A DNA stretch of 64,000 bases, taken from contig NJPS01000032.1 in NCBI GenBank assembly GCA_002946415.1, positions 372,001-436,000 on the forward strand, in the 5' to 3' direction. Source of the DNA: Rutstroemia sp. NJR-2017a BVV2. Lineage: Eukaryota; Ascomycota; Leotiomycetes; Helotiales; Rutstroemiaceae. The notes below the pieces were generated by a model. The model did no database searches, was not told the DNA's origin, and was given only the letters and a program-made list of their open reading frames with translations. The first letter of the stretch is position 1. Each line of letters begins with the position of its first letter. A program made the translations under genes and the position numbers. Below are positions 23,843-35,525 of this stretch, one piece after another.

Positions 23843-24828
23843 TGTGAATGTTGGGACGGTGGTTACAGGGGTGGGTATCAAAATCAGCGCTGGCGTTTGC
23901 GGCTTTATGTGACCGTTTTTGGACTTGTAGGCAGGAAGCGCAGGAATAGGGTTGAGGAAAAGCAAATGGCAAAAGAAAGAAGCAAAACGCAGATATAAGC
24001 ACAAGAGTTTTTGATATATGTAAACCTACTTTACTTCGCCGCAAAGCAGGCTGAGATGTAGAGTCACATCGATCCACAAGCGGCTGCCTGCTCTAGCCTG
24101 TCATGTATACAAGGCGTAGCGCCCAAGGCAGACTTCGCCTTGGGGTCGCCCGCTGTAAAATCGAGACTTTTCAGCCTCAAGGGACACATCGCATACCGGC
24201 TACTTGGAAAAAGAGGTTTAGCTGATAAGGTATATACAGAGAGAGATAAGTTCGGGCATTAATCAAAACACCAACAGAGTACAAGCACAGAACGCTCGGG
24301 TCACATCAAAATCAAGCCACTGTGGGTCTACGGAGCACGGCTGGAGCGATCTATGCAGTCAGATCGACTGATCAGCAGTATTACAGCACGTAGAATACTG
24401 AAGCACTCCAGTTTTGAAAGGAAAGATGTATTCTAATCTTATTGCCTAGCCGATGCCGTGGAAGTAGGATCCATATAATCCACAACAATGACTGCACTGC
24501 CCATGGCGTGGCCTGGAGACATCTTCCCTACTTATTCCCTCCTTCCTGACATCCATCCACCTATGTAATACTTCTGAGGAGGGGAGTAATGCATCTAAGA
24601 CAAAGTCGATGGAGGTATCTCATGCTGGGCTCGTAATATTCGCTGATGAAGCTTTTTTCTTTAATGCTGCATGCTGACGTAACGTAACGCGGGGTAAAGG
24701 AAAATGTTCGGCTATCAATCGCATCAAGCGTTTGCCGTAGTGGGTATGTGTGAATAGTGAATGAAGTTGCTAAGGCTTCTCATGATGAATCACGAATGAA
24801 AAGAGAACCGCATCTGCTAAAATCGTAC
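23843..24828. other. Intergenic region
   Basis: It lies between two leftward genes and no convincing gene is seen. A small hairpin, CCAAGGC..GCCTTGG, lies near 24124-24147; its meaning is unclear. Confidence 0.5.
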
Positions 24829-26535
24829 CTAGGTCACCCGGCGACCACCACCACCACCACCACCAGTACCTCCTGCCTGTCCAGGACCGCCTTGGCCTGA
24901 ATCCATTTGTACCGCATCCTGATGGCGGGCAGATGGTGGAATTCCAGGAGAGCTCGGATCATCCTGTCCGTAATCTTGTTCATATTCATCCTCCGGATAG
25001 TCTTCGCTTTGGGTGCCCTGACTAGGATTCTGCTCTAGAGGGATACTCTGCTGAGAGCTTTGTTGATGTGCTTGCCGGTCTTGTGCAGATGCCTTCGCAG
25101 CACCTTTGCTTCCTTTCTTGCCCTTGCGTCCCTTCATTTTTGCCTTCTCTAGCAACCTTTTTCTTTCAGCCTCCTGCTTTCTAAGTCTTCTATCTTTAAT
25201 TTCATACTGTTTGATCAAAGCTTCCGGAGGTGTACCAAAGATACTCTCATATTCGCAGAATTCGCAGATCCAGATGTCCTCAGGGTTCGGTGGATGAGTC
25301 ATATTCTGATATTCCTGCTTCTGACGACGTTGACGAGCAGCAATTTGATACTCTTTTGCTGCGCTGCGACGAGTTCGCTTTGGTGGTGCCGACTGCGGTC
25401 CATTCTGTCGTTGCGCTTGCGCCGATTGTTGTGTTTGTCCTTGTCTAGCCTGTGACGCTGGTGGACCCGGCATGCTTGGACTAGTCTGGGTTCCATGCGT
25501 ACTCATTGACCCTGCTGGACCGTGATGCACATTTGGACTAGGCCACGGTACAGTTGCTGGAACTTGGGAATCGAAAGTGAACGTAAACTGAGTCGATGCG
25601 GGATTTTGCTTTTTGGAGGCTTGTTGTAGTAGACTAATGTTTTCCTGACCTTGCGATGGAGTGATGGGACTTTTTTCGGCGTTTGCAATAGCGGTTGAAA
25701 TGATACCTGCGCCGTCGTCTATGGTGATTAGGGTCAGCGAGACTTCTTTGCCCATCAAAGTTGAGTTCATTCTAAAATGCTTACTGGTTGTTGGCCACTG
25801 GGGTGGTCGTTGTTTGGGATTGCGACCATTCCCCCAGTTGCCCGACACGTCAGACAAAGTTCTTAGTGGGCTCCTGCCATTGCGATTTCTGCCATATCTA
25901 CCTCGTCCTGGACCAGACAAGCCTTGAGCGGCTGACCCCCCACCATGATAGTATCCTGCGCCATTACCACTATCATCCAGCGAGTCTTCTGGCCCGGAAA
26001 TTCCCATACCTGCCAAATCACCTGAAAGATGCGCTCCATTGATATTTGAATCTCCTGGCGTAGGAATTTTGCGTTTCTTTTTATTGTTTGTATTTTCAAA
26101 GGAATCATACCCATCGGCTGATGACGCGGTTGAACCAGGAGGATGGGGATTGGGCTGTCTTGGTTCCGACTTTTGTACATAACGATAAGAACGACCAGAA
26201 CTATCAAAAACGGCTGGCCTCGAGTATACACGGGTACGGTAAGCAGTCTCCTCCTCGTCACTTTCCGGCTCGCCACCATTCCTTCGTGGGATATAGTTCT
26301 GCTCTGGATGTTCTGCTTGCGGACGTTCGCTTGGGTGCGAGGACTCTACCAAACTTCCTGCCGCGACATCTTCCCGTATATTATAAGGGTAATAAAATAG
26401 TGGGGGTTGAGTGGCGGGGGCGGGGGGGTATTGAATCGAGTCGGCAACATCAGGGGGAAGTCGCTCACGAAGACTTCTCTTGGGAAGGGGTCGAATAGGA
26501 CGGTCCGGGTGCTGCGATACAACTTCTGGGGACAT
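24829..26535 (-). CDS. Conserved fungal protein of unknown function with C-terminal CEFCEYE motif
   Basis: Two exons: 26535-25785 and 25718-24829; 546 residues. The protein is mostly disordered and rich in Ser, Pro, Gln and Gly. The one ordered-looking part is near residues 385-450: a basic stretch (PPKRTRRSAAKEYQIAARQRRQKQ), then WICEFCEYESIFG, then a charged helix (EIKDRRLRKQEAERKRLL) and a Lys-rich block that could be a nuclear signal. The C-x2-C pair suggests half a zinc site. From memory this block recurs in ascomycete proteins of unknown role. The C-terminus is a Gly run. The 66-nt intron (25784-25719) has no in-frame stop; retention would add 22 residues. The frame stays open upstream of the chosen Met, so the true start could lie in a 5' exon. 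Confidence 0.7.
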   Translation of the reverse strand: MSPEVVSQHPDRPIRPLPKRSLRERLPPDVADSIQYPPAPATQPPLFYYPYNIREDVAAGSLVESSHPSERPQAEHPEQNYIPRRNGGEPESDEEETAYRTRVYSRPAVFDSSGRSYRYVQKSEPRQPNPHPPGSTASSADGYDSFENTNNKKKRKIPTPGDSNINGAHLSGDLAGMGISGPEDSLDDSGNGAGYYHGGGSAAQGLSGPGRGRYGRNRNGRSPLRTLSDVSGNWGNGRNPKQRPPQWPTTSKHFRMNSTLMGKEVSLTLITIDDGAGIISTAIANAEKSPITPSQGQENISLLQQASKKQNPASTQFTFTFDSQVPATVPWPSPNVHHGPAGSMSTHGTQTSPSMPGPPASQARQGQTQQSAQAQRQNGPQSAPPKRTRRSAAKEYQIAARQRRQKQEYQNMTHPPNPEDIWICEFCEYESIFGTPPEALIKQYEIKDRRLRKQEAERKRLLEKAKMKGRKGKKGSKGAAKASAQDRQAHQQSSQQSIPLEQNPSQGTQSEDYPEDEYEQDYGQDDPSSPGIPPSARHQDAVQMDSGQGGPGQAGGTGGGGGGGRRVT

Positions 26536-28304
26536 GGCTCGCGATGATGTGGAAGAGTAGCCTATCAAGCATTGAAATACAGAGATCAGCAAATGTGCTA
26601 CATAGGAGACCAAGCCCACCCTAGCTTCCTCCAATTCCAACTTGAGGGATTGGAAAGGGGATATTGTTGTTGGTAGAATTAGTGGGAGAAGCGGCGGATT
26701 GAATGAGAGGTGCCACGGCTATGAGGATATCATACTTGTGTTCATCACCGACGCGGACATGACACTCCAACTCCCCCAACCTGTCAACTTGCGCTTGTGA
26801 GGGGATTCGAGTTGTTCTTGTGATTCTCTAGGTTCGTTCTCGAGGTTCGTCGAAGGGCATATGGTTGGCTGTATTCCCTGGAGTTCGTCTTTCCTGTAGA
26901 GCAGACAACACATCAGTACAAAACCTCGCATGTACGGCAGGTGGTGATGGATGGGAGGTAAATGACATGTAATTAGTCATTCCTATTCCTAACCCGTGAA
27001 GGCCCATCCATCTGAAGAAGCCAGCCATGATTGTCCCGAGAAATCAAAAAGAATCGGTGGTGAGGGTGCATACTTTCTTGTTGATTGTTCAGCGACTCCG
27101 AGATTCTGAGGGGGATTGTGCCCTAGAAAGAATTATTGACGACGTTTCCACCCCACGGTACGGAAGTGACGATTGATTGCTTTTGCGTTCTATCCAAAGG
27201 AGCCGAAAAAGACAGTAATTCAGTAAGAATGAATAATGAAATATTCCAAACAAAAAGGTCAATACTTTACACTCTCCGTATCTTCCTCTGGACTCTTGTT
27301 TTTTCTGAAGGGAGCGTACTGTTGTTGGGTTAATAGTACACGAAAAGGGATTCTTTTTTAAGGGCCTCTTGCAATATTGGTAAGTTAACGATGAGCCGGA
27401 TCGATGTCGATATGTGCCCAGTGCCAGCTAAGGTTAGAAGGACCAATCTGGAAAGGGAAAAGCCGCGAAAGCGAGATGAAGGCACGTGAACGCGCACATG
27501 AACATGAATGGGAATCCTGGATGGGAGGTGATGGCTTAGTCATTCAACTGGATATGGATTGATAGATTGATACGGCTTCCGAATCCAGTGCAAGCAAGCA
27601 ATTAGCCAATGGCATTTCATATGGTCTGTCGGTTCGGAGGGCATCACCGGTGTTTGATTGGAATAATGGAGCGGATGGGAAACTCTGGTGACTCGAGTGA
27701 GGCAGTTAGAAAGGGCAGCCGTGGATGGAGTAATTGTGGCCGATGCTGGGTGCGCAGCCATTGATATATCGACCCCCCGCTCGTCTCCAGCCGTCAGCCA
27801 ACGGCGGGGAGTGGTGTATCCTAGTAAATAATACCGAGCAAAACTACGGCTCACCAGGTTTACTAGGGAAACTCGAAAGTAGAGTGAGGTTGGATGATGA
27901 GGACCGAAGCTCGATCTTTTATTTCTCCTCTCCTCTCCTCTCCTCTTCTCCCATCTGGGCAACCCACAATCCACCAATTCGCAGTCATGATTACACCAAG
28001 AATTATTTCTACCTCCTCTTTAAATCATCGCATACTTTCGAGCGTCGATTTGGATCTCTAAAGGCTCTCTTAAAATACCCAATCTTTTTTTTACTTCTCG
28101 GGACTTTTCGTCTTTCTTCCCTCTTCACGCGGGATTCCTCCCCATTTCAAATCTAACCTTCCCCTCACGAGAAGCCCTAGATTGCCATACTCAATTCACA
28201 AATTATAATCCTCTACGCGTGCAAGATATTACCGAGCATCAATCGCCATCGAATACAGCGAAACACGATTTCCTTTTTCCCTTGTGCTCTCATAATCCTT
28301 GGGG
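26536..28304. other. Divergent intergenic region (1.8 kb)
   Basis: It holds the promoters of the unknown protein (left) and the PHD protein (right). No convincing gene is present. A CTCCT pyrimidine array lies at about 27925-27950, before the PHD gene. Confidence 0.5.
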
Positions 28305-30424
28305 ATGGATACCACTAGGCGTTCGTCGAGAGCTGCTCGCGGCAACCAGACTTCACAATCGAATTCGCATCATTCCTCTGCATCCTCGAATACCTCTAGT
28401 CGCGCAGAAAGGTCGACCCGTTCGAATAATAAAGTCGAATCTCCAAGAAAATCGACTCCTTCTGCGTCATTGTCCTCGGACTCTCCTGACGATGCAACCA
28501 CAACCGAAGATAGCTCCTCGACACGCCGAAAACGAGGGCGAGCCGATGAGCGAGAAAAGGCATCAAAGACACAATCGTTAGAAGAAGACGTAATAACAGG
28601 GGCAGATGAAGGAGGGGACGACGATGAAGCTGTTCGCTGCATCTGCGGCTACGACGAATACCCGGGGCCGCCACAACTGCGGGAGGACGATAATAAGAAT
28701 AATACAAAAGATGACATCGAGGAATCAATAATAACGGCAGCAGATGTTACGGAGGATTTGGCGGGTTTCTTTTTGCAATGCGACGTTTGCAAAGTTTGGC
28801 AACATGGTGGATGCGTTGGAATCGTGAACGAAGATACAAGTCCCGATGAATATTTCTGCGAACAATGCCGCAAGGATCTGCATCGAATTCGCACAGCGCA
28901 AAATGGGTGGGTTTTTCTCCGAACTTTACAAATATCCTCAATTACTAGTTATTCGTTCCGCCCGTCAGCGTCGACGCGAGTTCGTGGCGCAGGTCGAGTC
29001 TCACAAGGCTGTCTGCTTCAAGTGCGCAGAATCTTCCACAAAATGGCAACCCATTTCCAACATTCAATTAAGCCATTTCTGACAAGATGAACCGCAGACA
29101 ACGCTACTCCTTATACCTCCCCCTTCACCCAAATCTTTCTAGAACGACATCGCGAGCGGCGTCATTCTCCAAAGACGGCACACGATCCCCTAAAGGTGGT
29201 AAAAATGGCCGCCCGTCCTCCAGCCTTCAAGGCGCAAAAAGAAGATCTACAATGAATAGCAGAGATGCTGCATATGACGCAGCTGCGGAAGCAGAACAAA
29301 TAAGACGAGCGATTGAAGCCAGTGTAGCAGAAAATGGTACGGAAAGCGTCGAAGGTCGAAATCGACGAGCCAAACGAGGGCGCAGCGACAGTGAAGAGTA
29401 AGCAAGATCTGTAGCAGATTAGTTCGACTTTGATTAATAATTGTGGACAGGAAGCCTGATGGACCGAAAAGACAACGGACAACCTCAGCCTCCCCCTCGC
29501 CCATTCCCGACGAGAAGTCACAGCAAACCCCACAACAGCCACCCTCCCAACCCGAGTCCGACGATGGGGCAAGTTTCACAAACGGTCGCAGTGGAAAGAA
29601 GATCAGGGGTGCGGCTGCAAAGAATCATCGTGAAAAGGAGTTGAGAGAAGAACGAGAAAAGAGTAAGCTGGAAGCTGCGAACAAACGGAAAGGACGAGCG
29701 GAACGTAGGAGGATTGAAGGTCAGTGAATTTCAACTGGTCTTATAGAAAAAACCTAACAGGCACCTAGATTCAGAGCCCGTCGAGGAGATACCACCAGCA
29801 ATAAAGCCGCCTATTACCAAGATCATCGAAGTCACAGCGCAGCCCTTAGACCCGCCTCCAGTAACCCAAGTTCCAGTACCAGATACGACTCCTCCAGTCC
29901 AACCACCAGTATCTCATAAAAAAGGTGGCAGGCCGCCAAACGCTCGTAAAGGGAAGTTAGGCAAAAATCAGTATACAAAGGACAGAGATCTCGACAACTC
30001 TCGCTCCCCTCATCGATCACAGTCGAGGGACAATCCACGAGGTGATGATAACAACCATTCAACGAATAACAAAGGTTCGACTAGCGAACCAAAAGTCAGC
30101 AGAGCGAAGGCCAGTGTAGGTAGTAAGGTCAGCATGGCTGAGATGAAAAAGAGAGTTGCAGCGATTCTTGATTTCATTTCCCGCACGCAGGTCGAATTAG
30201 CAGGAGAATCGATTTTGCCAAACGGAGGACCAGCAGAAAAACTGATTAGAGGGCTGGTTGAAGATCTACCAATGATAAAGCTTAATGGCGCAAGGGAAAA
30301 CGACATGAAAAAGGCGGGCTCGGGCGAAGGCGAATCGCAGAAGGAATTTAAGGATTTATCATGTCTGGAAATGATGGATATATTGACTCGGCAATTGGTC
30401 AAATGGCAAAAGGAGTTTGAGTGA
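28305..30424 (+). CDS. PHD-finger chromatin protein, CTI6-like (Rpd3L histone deacetylase complex type)
   Basis: Four exons: 28305-28906, 29098-29397, 29451-29719 and 29769-30424; 608 residues with consistent phases. After a Ser/Arg-rich head, a PHD finger spans residues about 110-195: CICG, then CDVCKVWQHGGCVGI, then CEQC, with an unusually long insert between the first and second cysteine pairs. After it, RYSLYLPLHPN and RTTSRAASFSKDGTRSPKGGKNGR match the conserved post-PHD region of fungal Cti6-like proteins. The C-terminal 100 residues are predicted helical and end in ILTRQLVKWQKEF. Yeast Cti6 reads methylated H3K4 and anchors the Rpd3L deacetylase complex; that role here is inferred from the domain order. 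The first intron, at 191 nt, is longer than its neighbours and uses a GTGGGT donor. Confidence 0.85.
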
Positions 30425-31174
30425 TTACTTTCCTTCTCTGGGCAAGCTTCAAATCAATGGGTTGGGGGAAAAGGCGTCTCGGGCATGGTGTAGGGATTCT
30501 GCTTGGTTTTTGTACATCATGGGGTATTATGAACGGCACGGCGCCCACAGCGGGCAGGCATTTTGCACGCATCAATTTATACCCTTCTTCATGGCTATGT
30601 CAATATAATGGTTCTGTTCAGGTTGTGTTCGCAGGCTCACTCGAGCACATCTACTCGCAAATATGTATGTATATGATGTGATGAACGCCAGCGCAGATTG
30701 ATTTTCCCGTGGACTTCCAGTGGTGTGCAGTCTACTTCCTATCTTACCTCGCAGCCCGGGCAGCGAGACAGCTTCGCATTGGTGTAGACCCTCATCCGGG
30801 CGACAACCTTGAGCACAAGGAAACCCTGCGCAGACTGTTCGCCTTAAACAGACGCAGGGACATCCGAAACTTAGTTGGCTGAGACCGAAGCCGAACCTGG
30901 ATGCTCATTCAGTCATCTCTGCGAACAACTGCCGAGTGGGGTGAAACAATGGGTTGGAGCATTCACTTATCTATTGCGCGCTTACGGTTCATCCAGTACA
31001 CTATGAATCAAGGAGTCAGTAGGAACTTGACACTTTGAATCTCTCTCAGTAGAGAATTCGCATCTTGGGAACTTGGAATTTGACTCGATGGTCAGGTGGT
31101 TAGGTGAGCTGGCTGACTAACTGAGCAGGAGAACGAGATACCATGCTGAAGCATTCGATGATGCCTGAACAAAG

Positions 31175-31490
31175 TCAGACGAAGAGGTGTTCATGTGGTA
31201 ATGGTGATATTAGATTGTGGACATTTCCGTCATTCTTATTGACCAGCTCCACTAGTTCTGTCTTGAAATCATTATATACGTCAACATGTCGCCGTGTGAG
31301 GAATAAACGGCCCAGGGAGCTTTCAGGTGCGCCACGGAAGGTCTTGTAGGCCTTTTCTATATGGCTCTTGGCCCATATGGGAATGCGTGAGCCGCCATAT
31401 TGCTTACATGCAGCGTTAAATCGGATTTGCGTGCCATGAACTGGGAAATCGCGTGATGTATTGGCATGAACATGTCGTGAACTTGTATAC
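31175..31490 (-). pseudogene. Possible gene remnant, unknown family
   Basis: The minus strand has a stretch of about 105 codons ending in a stop at 31177-31175. Its composition looks protein-like (Y-T-S-S-R..., PVHGTQIRF, RIPIWAKSHIEKAYKTFRG, RLFLTRRHVDVYNDF), without homopolymer bias. It has no in-frame start near its 5' end and is preceded by a stop just upstream. I recognise no family. It may be a terminal exon of an unmodelled gene or a decayed copy. Confidence 0.25.
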
Positions 31491-32227
31491 TAGCGGCTGA
31501 ACGAAATGTTACCTTCTTTGGTAACATGAACAGCTGCGCAGTGGCTGCCGTCACAACATAAAGATGATTGGAACTTGTGTTCCTTAAGCAGTTCAGAGAT
31601 AAGTGTGTGAGGTTGAGTACGTTCTTGACGATGCCACGTAGTTTTATACCAAAGGCACACAATATCTTCGTACTACTGGTTCTAGAGTAACGAGAGACGT
31701 TCATGGATAGCCAGGAGCTTATCCATATACAGCAAAGGTTTTCGGCCGGTACCATATGAGGAGCCACCATAATGGTTTTCGATTTGAAAATTGGACCCTT
31801 CCTGCTTGAAGACGGACGACGGCGTCAAGTGGCGGCGCAAGGATCCAGGATCAGAGCTGGTAACGGCAAGCGATGATAACTATAACCGCTCCTTCATCTG
31901 TCCTTATGAGCTCTCGTGAGTGGAAGATCTGAGCTGACCTCAATCTAGGCAACTGAACGAGAACGGGATACCGGGCTGTTTGTCTGCCTTTTTCGTGTGT
32001 GCAACACCTCACACCTCCCTGTTTAGCTGAAGAAGACTGCAATAGAAGTTTCTGAGACATTCGATCTTCCCCGCTCTTGTACCACGTAAGCGTGAGGAGT
32101 TGGTGGCTTGCCGTGCGTTGATCGACATCCCTTGATCGACATCTTGCATTTAGATATGCAGATATTCACACCTTAACCTATCGCGCGAGCATCGATTATC
32201 AATTCACGTGCACATGTTTGAAGCACA

Positions 32228-32233
32228 TATAAA
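32228..32233 (+). promoter_or_regulatory. Candidate TATA box of the short-chain dehydrogenase gene
   Basis: CATATAAAGAG lies about 80 bp before the ATG at 32310, a good distance for a core promoter. It is inferred from motif and spacing. Confidence 0.45.
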
Positions 32234-32309
32234 GAGTCCAAACAACTTGTTGCTGTGGGGTTTTGACTTGTAGCCTTGATATAGTGTGCATATTAGTTTG
32301 ATTGTCATA

Positions 32310-33682
32310 ATGTCCAAGTTAGATTATGAGGTGAAGGGGAAGGTTGCCATCATAACAGGAGCTGGTTCAGGTATAGTCTTGGTTTTCTATTCCAGTCTAT
32401 TTCATTTAATATCTTTGTTCTACTTCCTCTATTTCTCTTACCGTCTCATGCACTCATTGTTAAGAAATACATGTTGTCTCGAAAATATTGAACCGATTCT
32501 CGTTCCTTTTATATTCCTTCGCAGCCAGTGCTTTAATACACTACTGTCTTCCTCACCTAACCATTGCACATAATGCCAACATGAACCACAGGAATCAACC
32601 TCGCGCTTGCAAAACTTCTCCTCTCTAAGGGTTGCAATGTCGTGATAGCCGATCTCGCCCTCCTCCCACCGGCGGCCCAGCTGCTCATAACCTACACCGC
32701 AACAGGCCCCAATGAACCGACCTGTCTCTACCACGCCACCGACGTAACCGACTGGTCTGCCCTCTCCTCTCTCTTCAGCTTCACCCTCTCCCACTTCCAC
32801 CAGATCGACATCCTCGTTCCCGGCGCCGGGGTCTTCGATCCTCCGTCCTCAAATTTTTACAACCCTCCTGGAACACCGCATTCCAGCGACACGATTGAGA
32901 AATCCACCTACCGAACGCTCGAAGTGAACATCACGCACCCGATCCGGCTCACGCAGATGGGAGTCGAGTACTGGGTTAAGGAAAAGAGACCCGGTAGAGT
33001 CGTCTGTTTGAGCAGTATAGCCGGGCAGATTGGCGTTATGGATACACCGCTTTACCATGCGAGTAAGTTCGCGGTAACGGGGTTTGTGAGGAGCACGAAG
33101 AATTTGCAGGAGCTGGGAATCAGGGTTGTAGGAGTGGCTCCGGGGGTGGTGCAGGTGGGTTCGGGCTTTTTGTTTGTTACTGCTGAAAAGTGTCCGGGAG
33201 TGGGGAGTATTGAGAAAATTATACACGCTGACGAGATAGCAGACTCCAATTTGGTCTTCGCAGCCGGATAAGATGCATATGTTGACTTCGGATCAAAAGT
33301 GGATCACGCCGGAGACGACAGCGGAAGCGATGCTTGATTTGCTTACGAAGGAGGAATATGTAGGCGGGACCATTCTGGAAGTGAGTGGGAGTGGATTAAG
33401 GGTTGTGAAAGAATTAGGGGTACGTCTGTCTTGATTTCAACTTAATATGCTTTATTCTACGACTTGTAGCATCAGGAGAAAGTCGAGATAGAGAAAATTC
33501 ACTGATAGCATATTCAGGATGAAGGACCAACTTGGGAAGAAGGCTATATGATTGGGAACTTGGAGGGATACAAAGAGGAGATTTATAAAGGCTTGAGAGA
33601 GGGGAAGGTAGGTGACAGTGGCAAGCATAACTCATTGAGTGTATCCACTTCCCATGATTTGAGCGAATCTGGTCAATCTTGA
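32310..33682 (+). CDS. Short-chain dehydrogenase/reductase (15-hydroxyprostaglandin dehydrogenase-like)
   Basis: Four exons: 32310-32370, 32592-33154, 33243-33419 and 33518-33682; 321 residues. The NAD(P)-binding TGAGSGI motif is rebuilt across the first intron (221 nt). The catalytic Ser lies in LSSIAG and the Y-x-x-x-K in YHASK. After splicing, VVQTPIWSSQPDKM and the SDQKWITPETTAEAM segment match classical SDRs related to 15-hydroxyprostaglandin dehydrogenase. It should oxidise or reduce an alcohol/ketone; the substrate is unknown. It is a tail-to-tail neighbour of the leucine-catabolism pair, but a pathway link is not shown. The last exon's end is read through to the first stop, and a late extra intron is possible. 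Confidence 0.85.
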
Positions 33683-33988
33683 ATGGTCTACACCGATTAC
33701 AGTTTATATTCTTCATCTTTACGGAGGTAATTGTAGAATAGACATTGTCTATTCATTGCTCTGGCTCCAGACCTTGGGAGAATTGTTCGGAAATGGTCAG
33801 ACAGCAGACAGGGCTTCGTATATGCTAAACTTAATGTCATCTGAGTAACAAGGCCATTTTCTTGATATGATTGGTGTACAGTGACTTCTGCTCCGAGAGG
33901 ATTCGTAGGGTAAAGGTTCAACGAACGCCAATTTGCTATTTCAAACTCCCGAGGTACTATACACATGCCTTCATATCCATCCTAGCAA
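33683..33988. other. Short convergent intergenic region
   Basis: This is the tail-to-tail gap between the dehydrogenase and isovaleryl-CoA dehydrogenase, expected to contain both 3' ends. Nothing else was seen. Confidence 0.5.
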
Positions 33989-35281
33989 TCATCTGCTAAA
34001 GCTACCATATTCCTTATTAAATGCTCTTCCGATAACCACCTTTCTAACCTCCGTAGTGCCAGCACCAATTTCGTATAGTTTCGCATCCCTCAATAACCTC
34101 GAGGCAGGCATCTCTTCAACATATCCCATACCGCCTAACAGTTGTATGCAATCCAGTGACACCTCTGTAGCCCTCTCCGCAGCATACATAATAGCTCCAG
34201 CACAGTCTTGTGTACGAATGACTCCTGTCTCATCGACAGTCCTTGCGGTGTTATATGTGTAAGCCCGCGATGCTTGCAATTTCGTATACATATCTGCGAG
34301 TTTGCCTTGAACAAGCTGATTATGAGCAATCGGTTGACCGAATTGTTTCCGTTGATGGGTAAAAGGCAGAGCGACGTCCATCGCGGCTTGCATAATACCC
34401 AAGGGGCCCGAACTCAAGACCAATCTTTCAAGATCGAGGCCCTCCATCAGAACCTTTACTCCTCTGTTTACCTCTCCAAGAACATTTTCCTTCGGTACGA
34501 ACACACCCTCAAACACCAATTCCCCAGTATTACTACCCCTCATACCCATCTTGTCCAGCTTCCTTGCACAACTAAATCCTTTAAACCCCTTTTCGACAAT
34601 AAATGCAGTAATACCCTTCGAGCCCTTCTCTGGCTCGGTCTTTGCATAGACCACGATCACATCTGCGTCTGGCCCATTTGTAATCCACATCTTCGTTCCA
34701 TCCAACACATATCCGCCATCAACCTCCTTCGCCGTTGTTCGCATACTAACTACATCACTCCCAGCACCACTCTCACTCATAGCCAGTGCTCCAACCTTGC
34801 TCCCATCTATCAGTCCTGGCATATATTTCTTCTTCTGCTCCGCATTCCCATTCAATTGTAATTGGTTTACGCACAATTGCGAATGTGCAGCATAACTGAG
34901 CCCAATACTGCCGGAGGCACGGGATATTTCCTCCATGACGACGCAGTGTGCTTGGTAGCCCATGGCGAGTCCGCCGACGTCTTCTGAGGCGGTTATGCCG
35001 AGGAATCCTGCATCGCCGAACTTCTGCCACATGGAATTAGGGAAGGAGTTCGTTTTGTCCGTTTCTGCGGCTAGGGTCTCGGGGATCTCGCGGCGTGTAA
35101 ATTCTTGTACTCGTTCGCGAAGTTCGTCGAGATCCTCTGAGGTCGGTGGTGTGAAGCCTGCGGGGTGCTTGGACGATGCATGGCGGCGGTGCGACGTAGG
35201 TAAGAGAATTGACGGTTTAATGTGAATATAGGATGTTGGTCTGGTAGAGAGAGATCGCAGACATCTCATTGAAGAAGCCAT
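33989..35281 (-). CDS. ivd: Isovaleryl-CoA dehydrogenase, mitochondrial
   Basis: Intronless, 430 residues. It converts isovaleryl-CoA to 3-methylcrotonyl-CoA in leucine breakdown, passing electrons to ETF. The first about 35 residues are Arg/Ser/Thr-rich without acids, a mitochondrial targeting peptide. Acyl-CoA dehydrogenase signatures are intact: [29 protein letters not shown] and [31 protein letters not shown]. The catalytic Glu lies in [15 protein letters not shown], the position used by IVD and not by the short/medium-chain enzymes, which supports the specific call. It is divergent from the MCC beta gene, the next enzyme in the pathway, across 244 bp. Confidence 0.95.
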   Translation of the reverse strand: MASSMRCLRSLSTRPTSYIHIKPSILLPTSHRRHASSKHPAGFTPPTSEDLDELRERVQEFTRREIPETLAAETDKTNSFPNSMWQKFGDAGFLGITASEDVGGLAMGYQAHCVVMEEISRASGSIGLSYAAHSQLCVNQLQLNGNAEQKKKYMPGLIDGSKVGALAMSESGAGSDVVSMRTTAKEVDGGYVLDGTKMWITNGPDADVIVVYAKTEPEKGSKGITAFIVEKGFKGFSCARKLDKMGMRGSNTGELVFEGVFVPKENVLGEVNRGVKVLMEGLDLERLVLSSGPLGIMQAAMDVALPFTHQRKQFGQPIAHNQLVQGKLADMYTKLQASRAYTYNTARTVDETGVIRTQDCAGAIMYAAERATEVSLDCIQLLGGMGYVEEMPASRLLRDAKLYEIGAGTTEVRKVVIGRAFNKEYGSFSR

Positions 35282-35525
35282 TTTGTGTTTTGAAGAGAAA
35301 AAAGCAGTTGAAAGATGAGATTCCTACCGCTACATTGTGTTTGTAGGATTGAAGAAAGGGCAGTGGACCCTTCGATGTCAATCATCCTTGCAACTTCCCC
35401 ACGGGGAAAGCCGCATCTAACCGCTTTGCCGAGCTCCAGCTTGACCTTTAGAAACTCTCACTCGCTCTACATCTATGTAGACATATTCTACCACATTGCT
35501 GCCACTGCAGCAGTTCATTTTCAAA
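35282..35525. promoter_or_regulatory. Shared bidirectional promoter of leucine-catabolism genes
   Basis: This 244-bp gap lies between the start codons of isovaleryl-CoA dehydrogenase and MCC beta. It contains the palindrome TTCCCC-AC-GGGGAA at 35395-35408, 118 bp before the MCC beta ATG, a candidate operator. Co-regulation of the pair is inferred from pathway and orientation. Confidence 0.6.

Larger units (their letters stand above)
30425..32309. other. Intergenic region (1.9 kb)
   Basis: It lies between the PHD gene and the dehydrogenase. A possible gene remnant on the minus strand at 31175-31490 is listed separately. A TATAAA element sits at 32228-32233. Otherwise nothing was recognised. 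Confidence 0.5.

Noticed and set aside
24124..24147. CCAAGGC..GCCTTGG hairpin as a terminator
   Set aside because: It is not placed just after a gene end on the right strand, and rho-independent terminators are not expected in a fungal nucleus.
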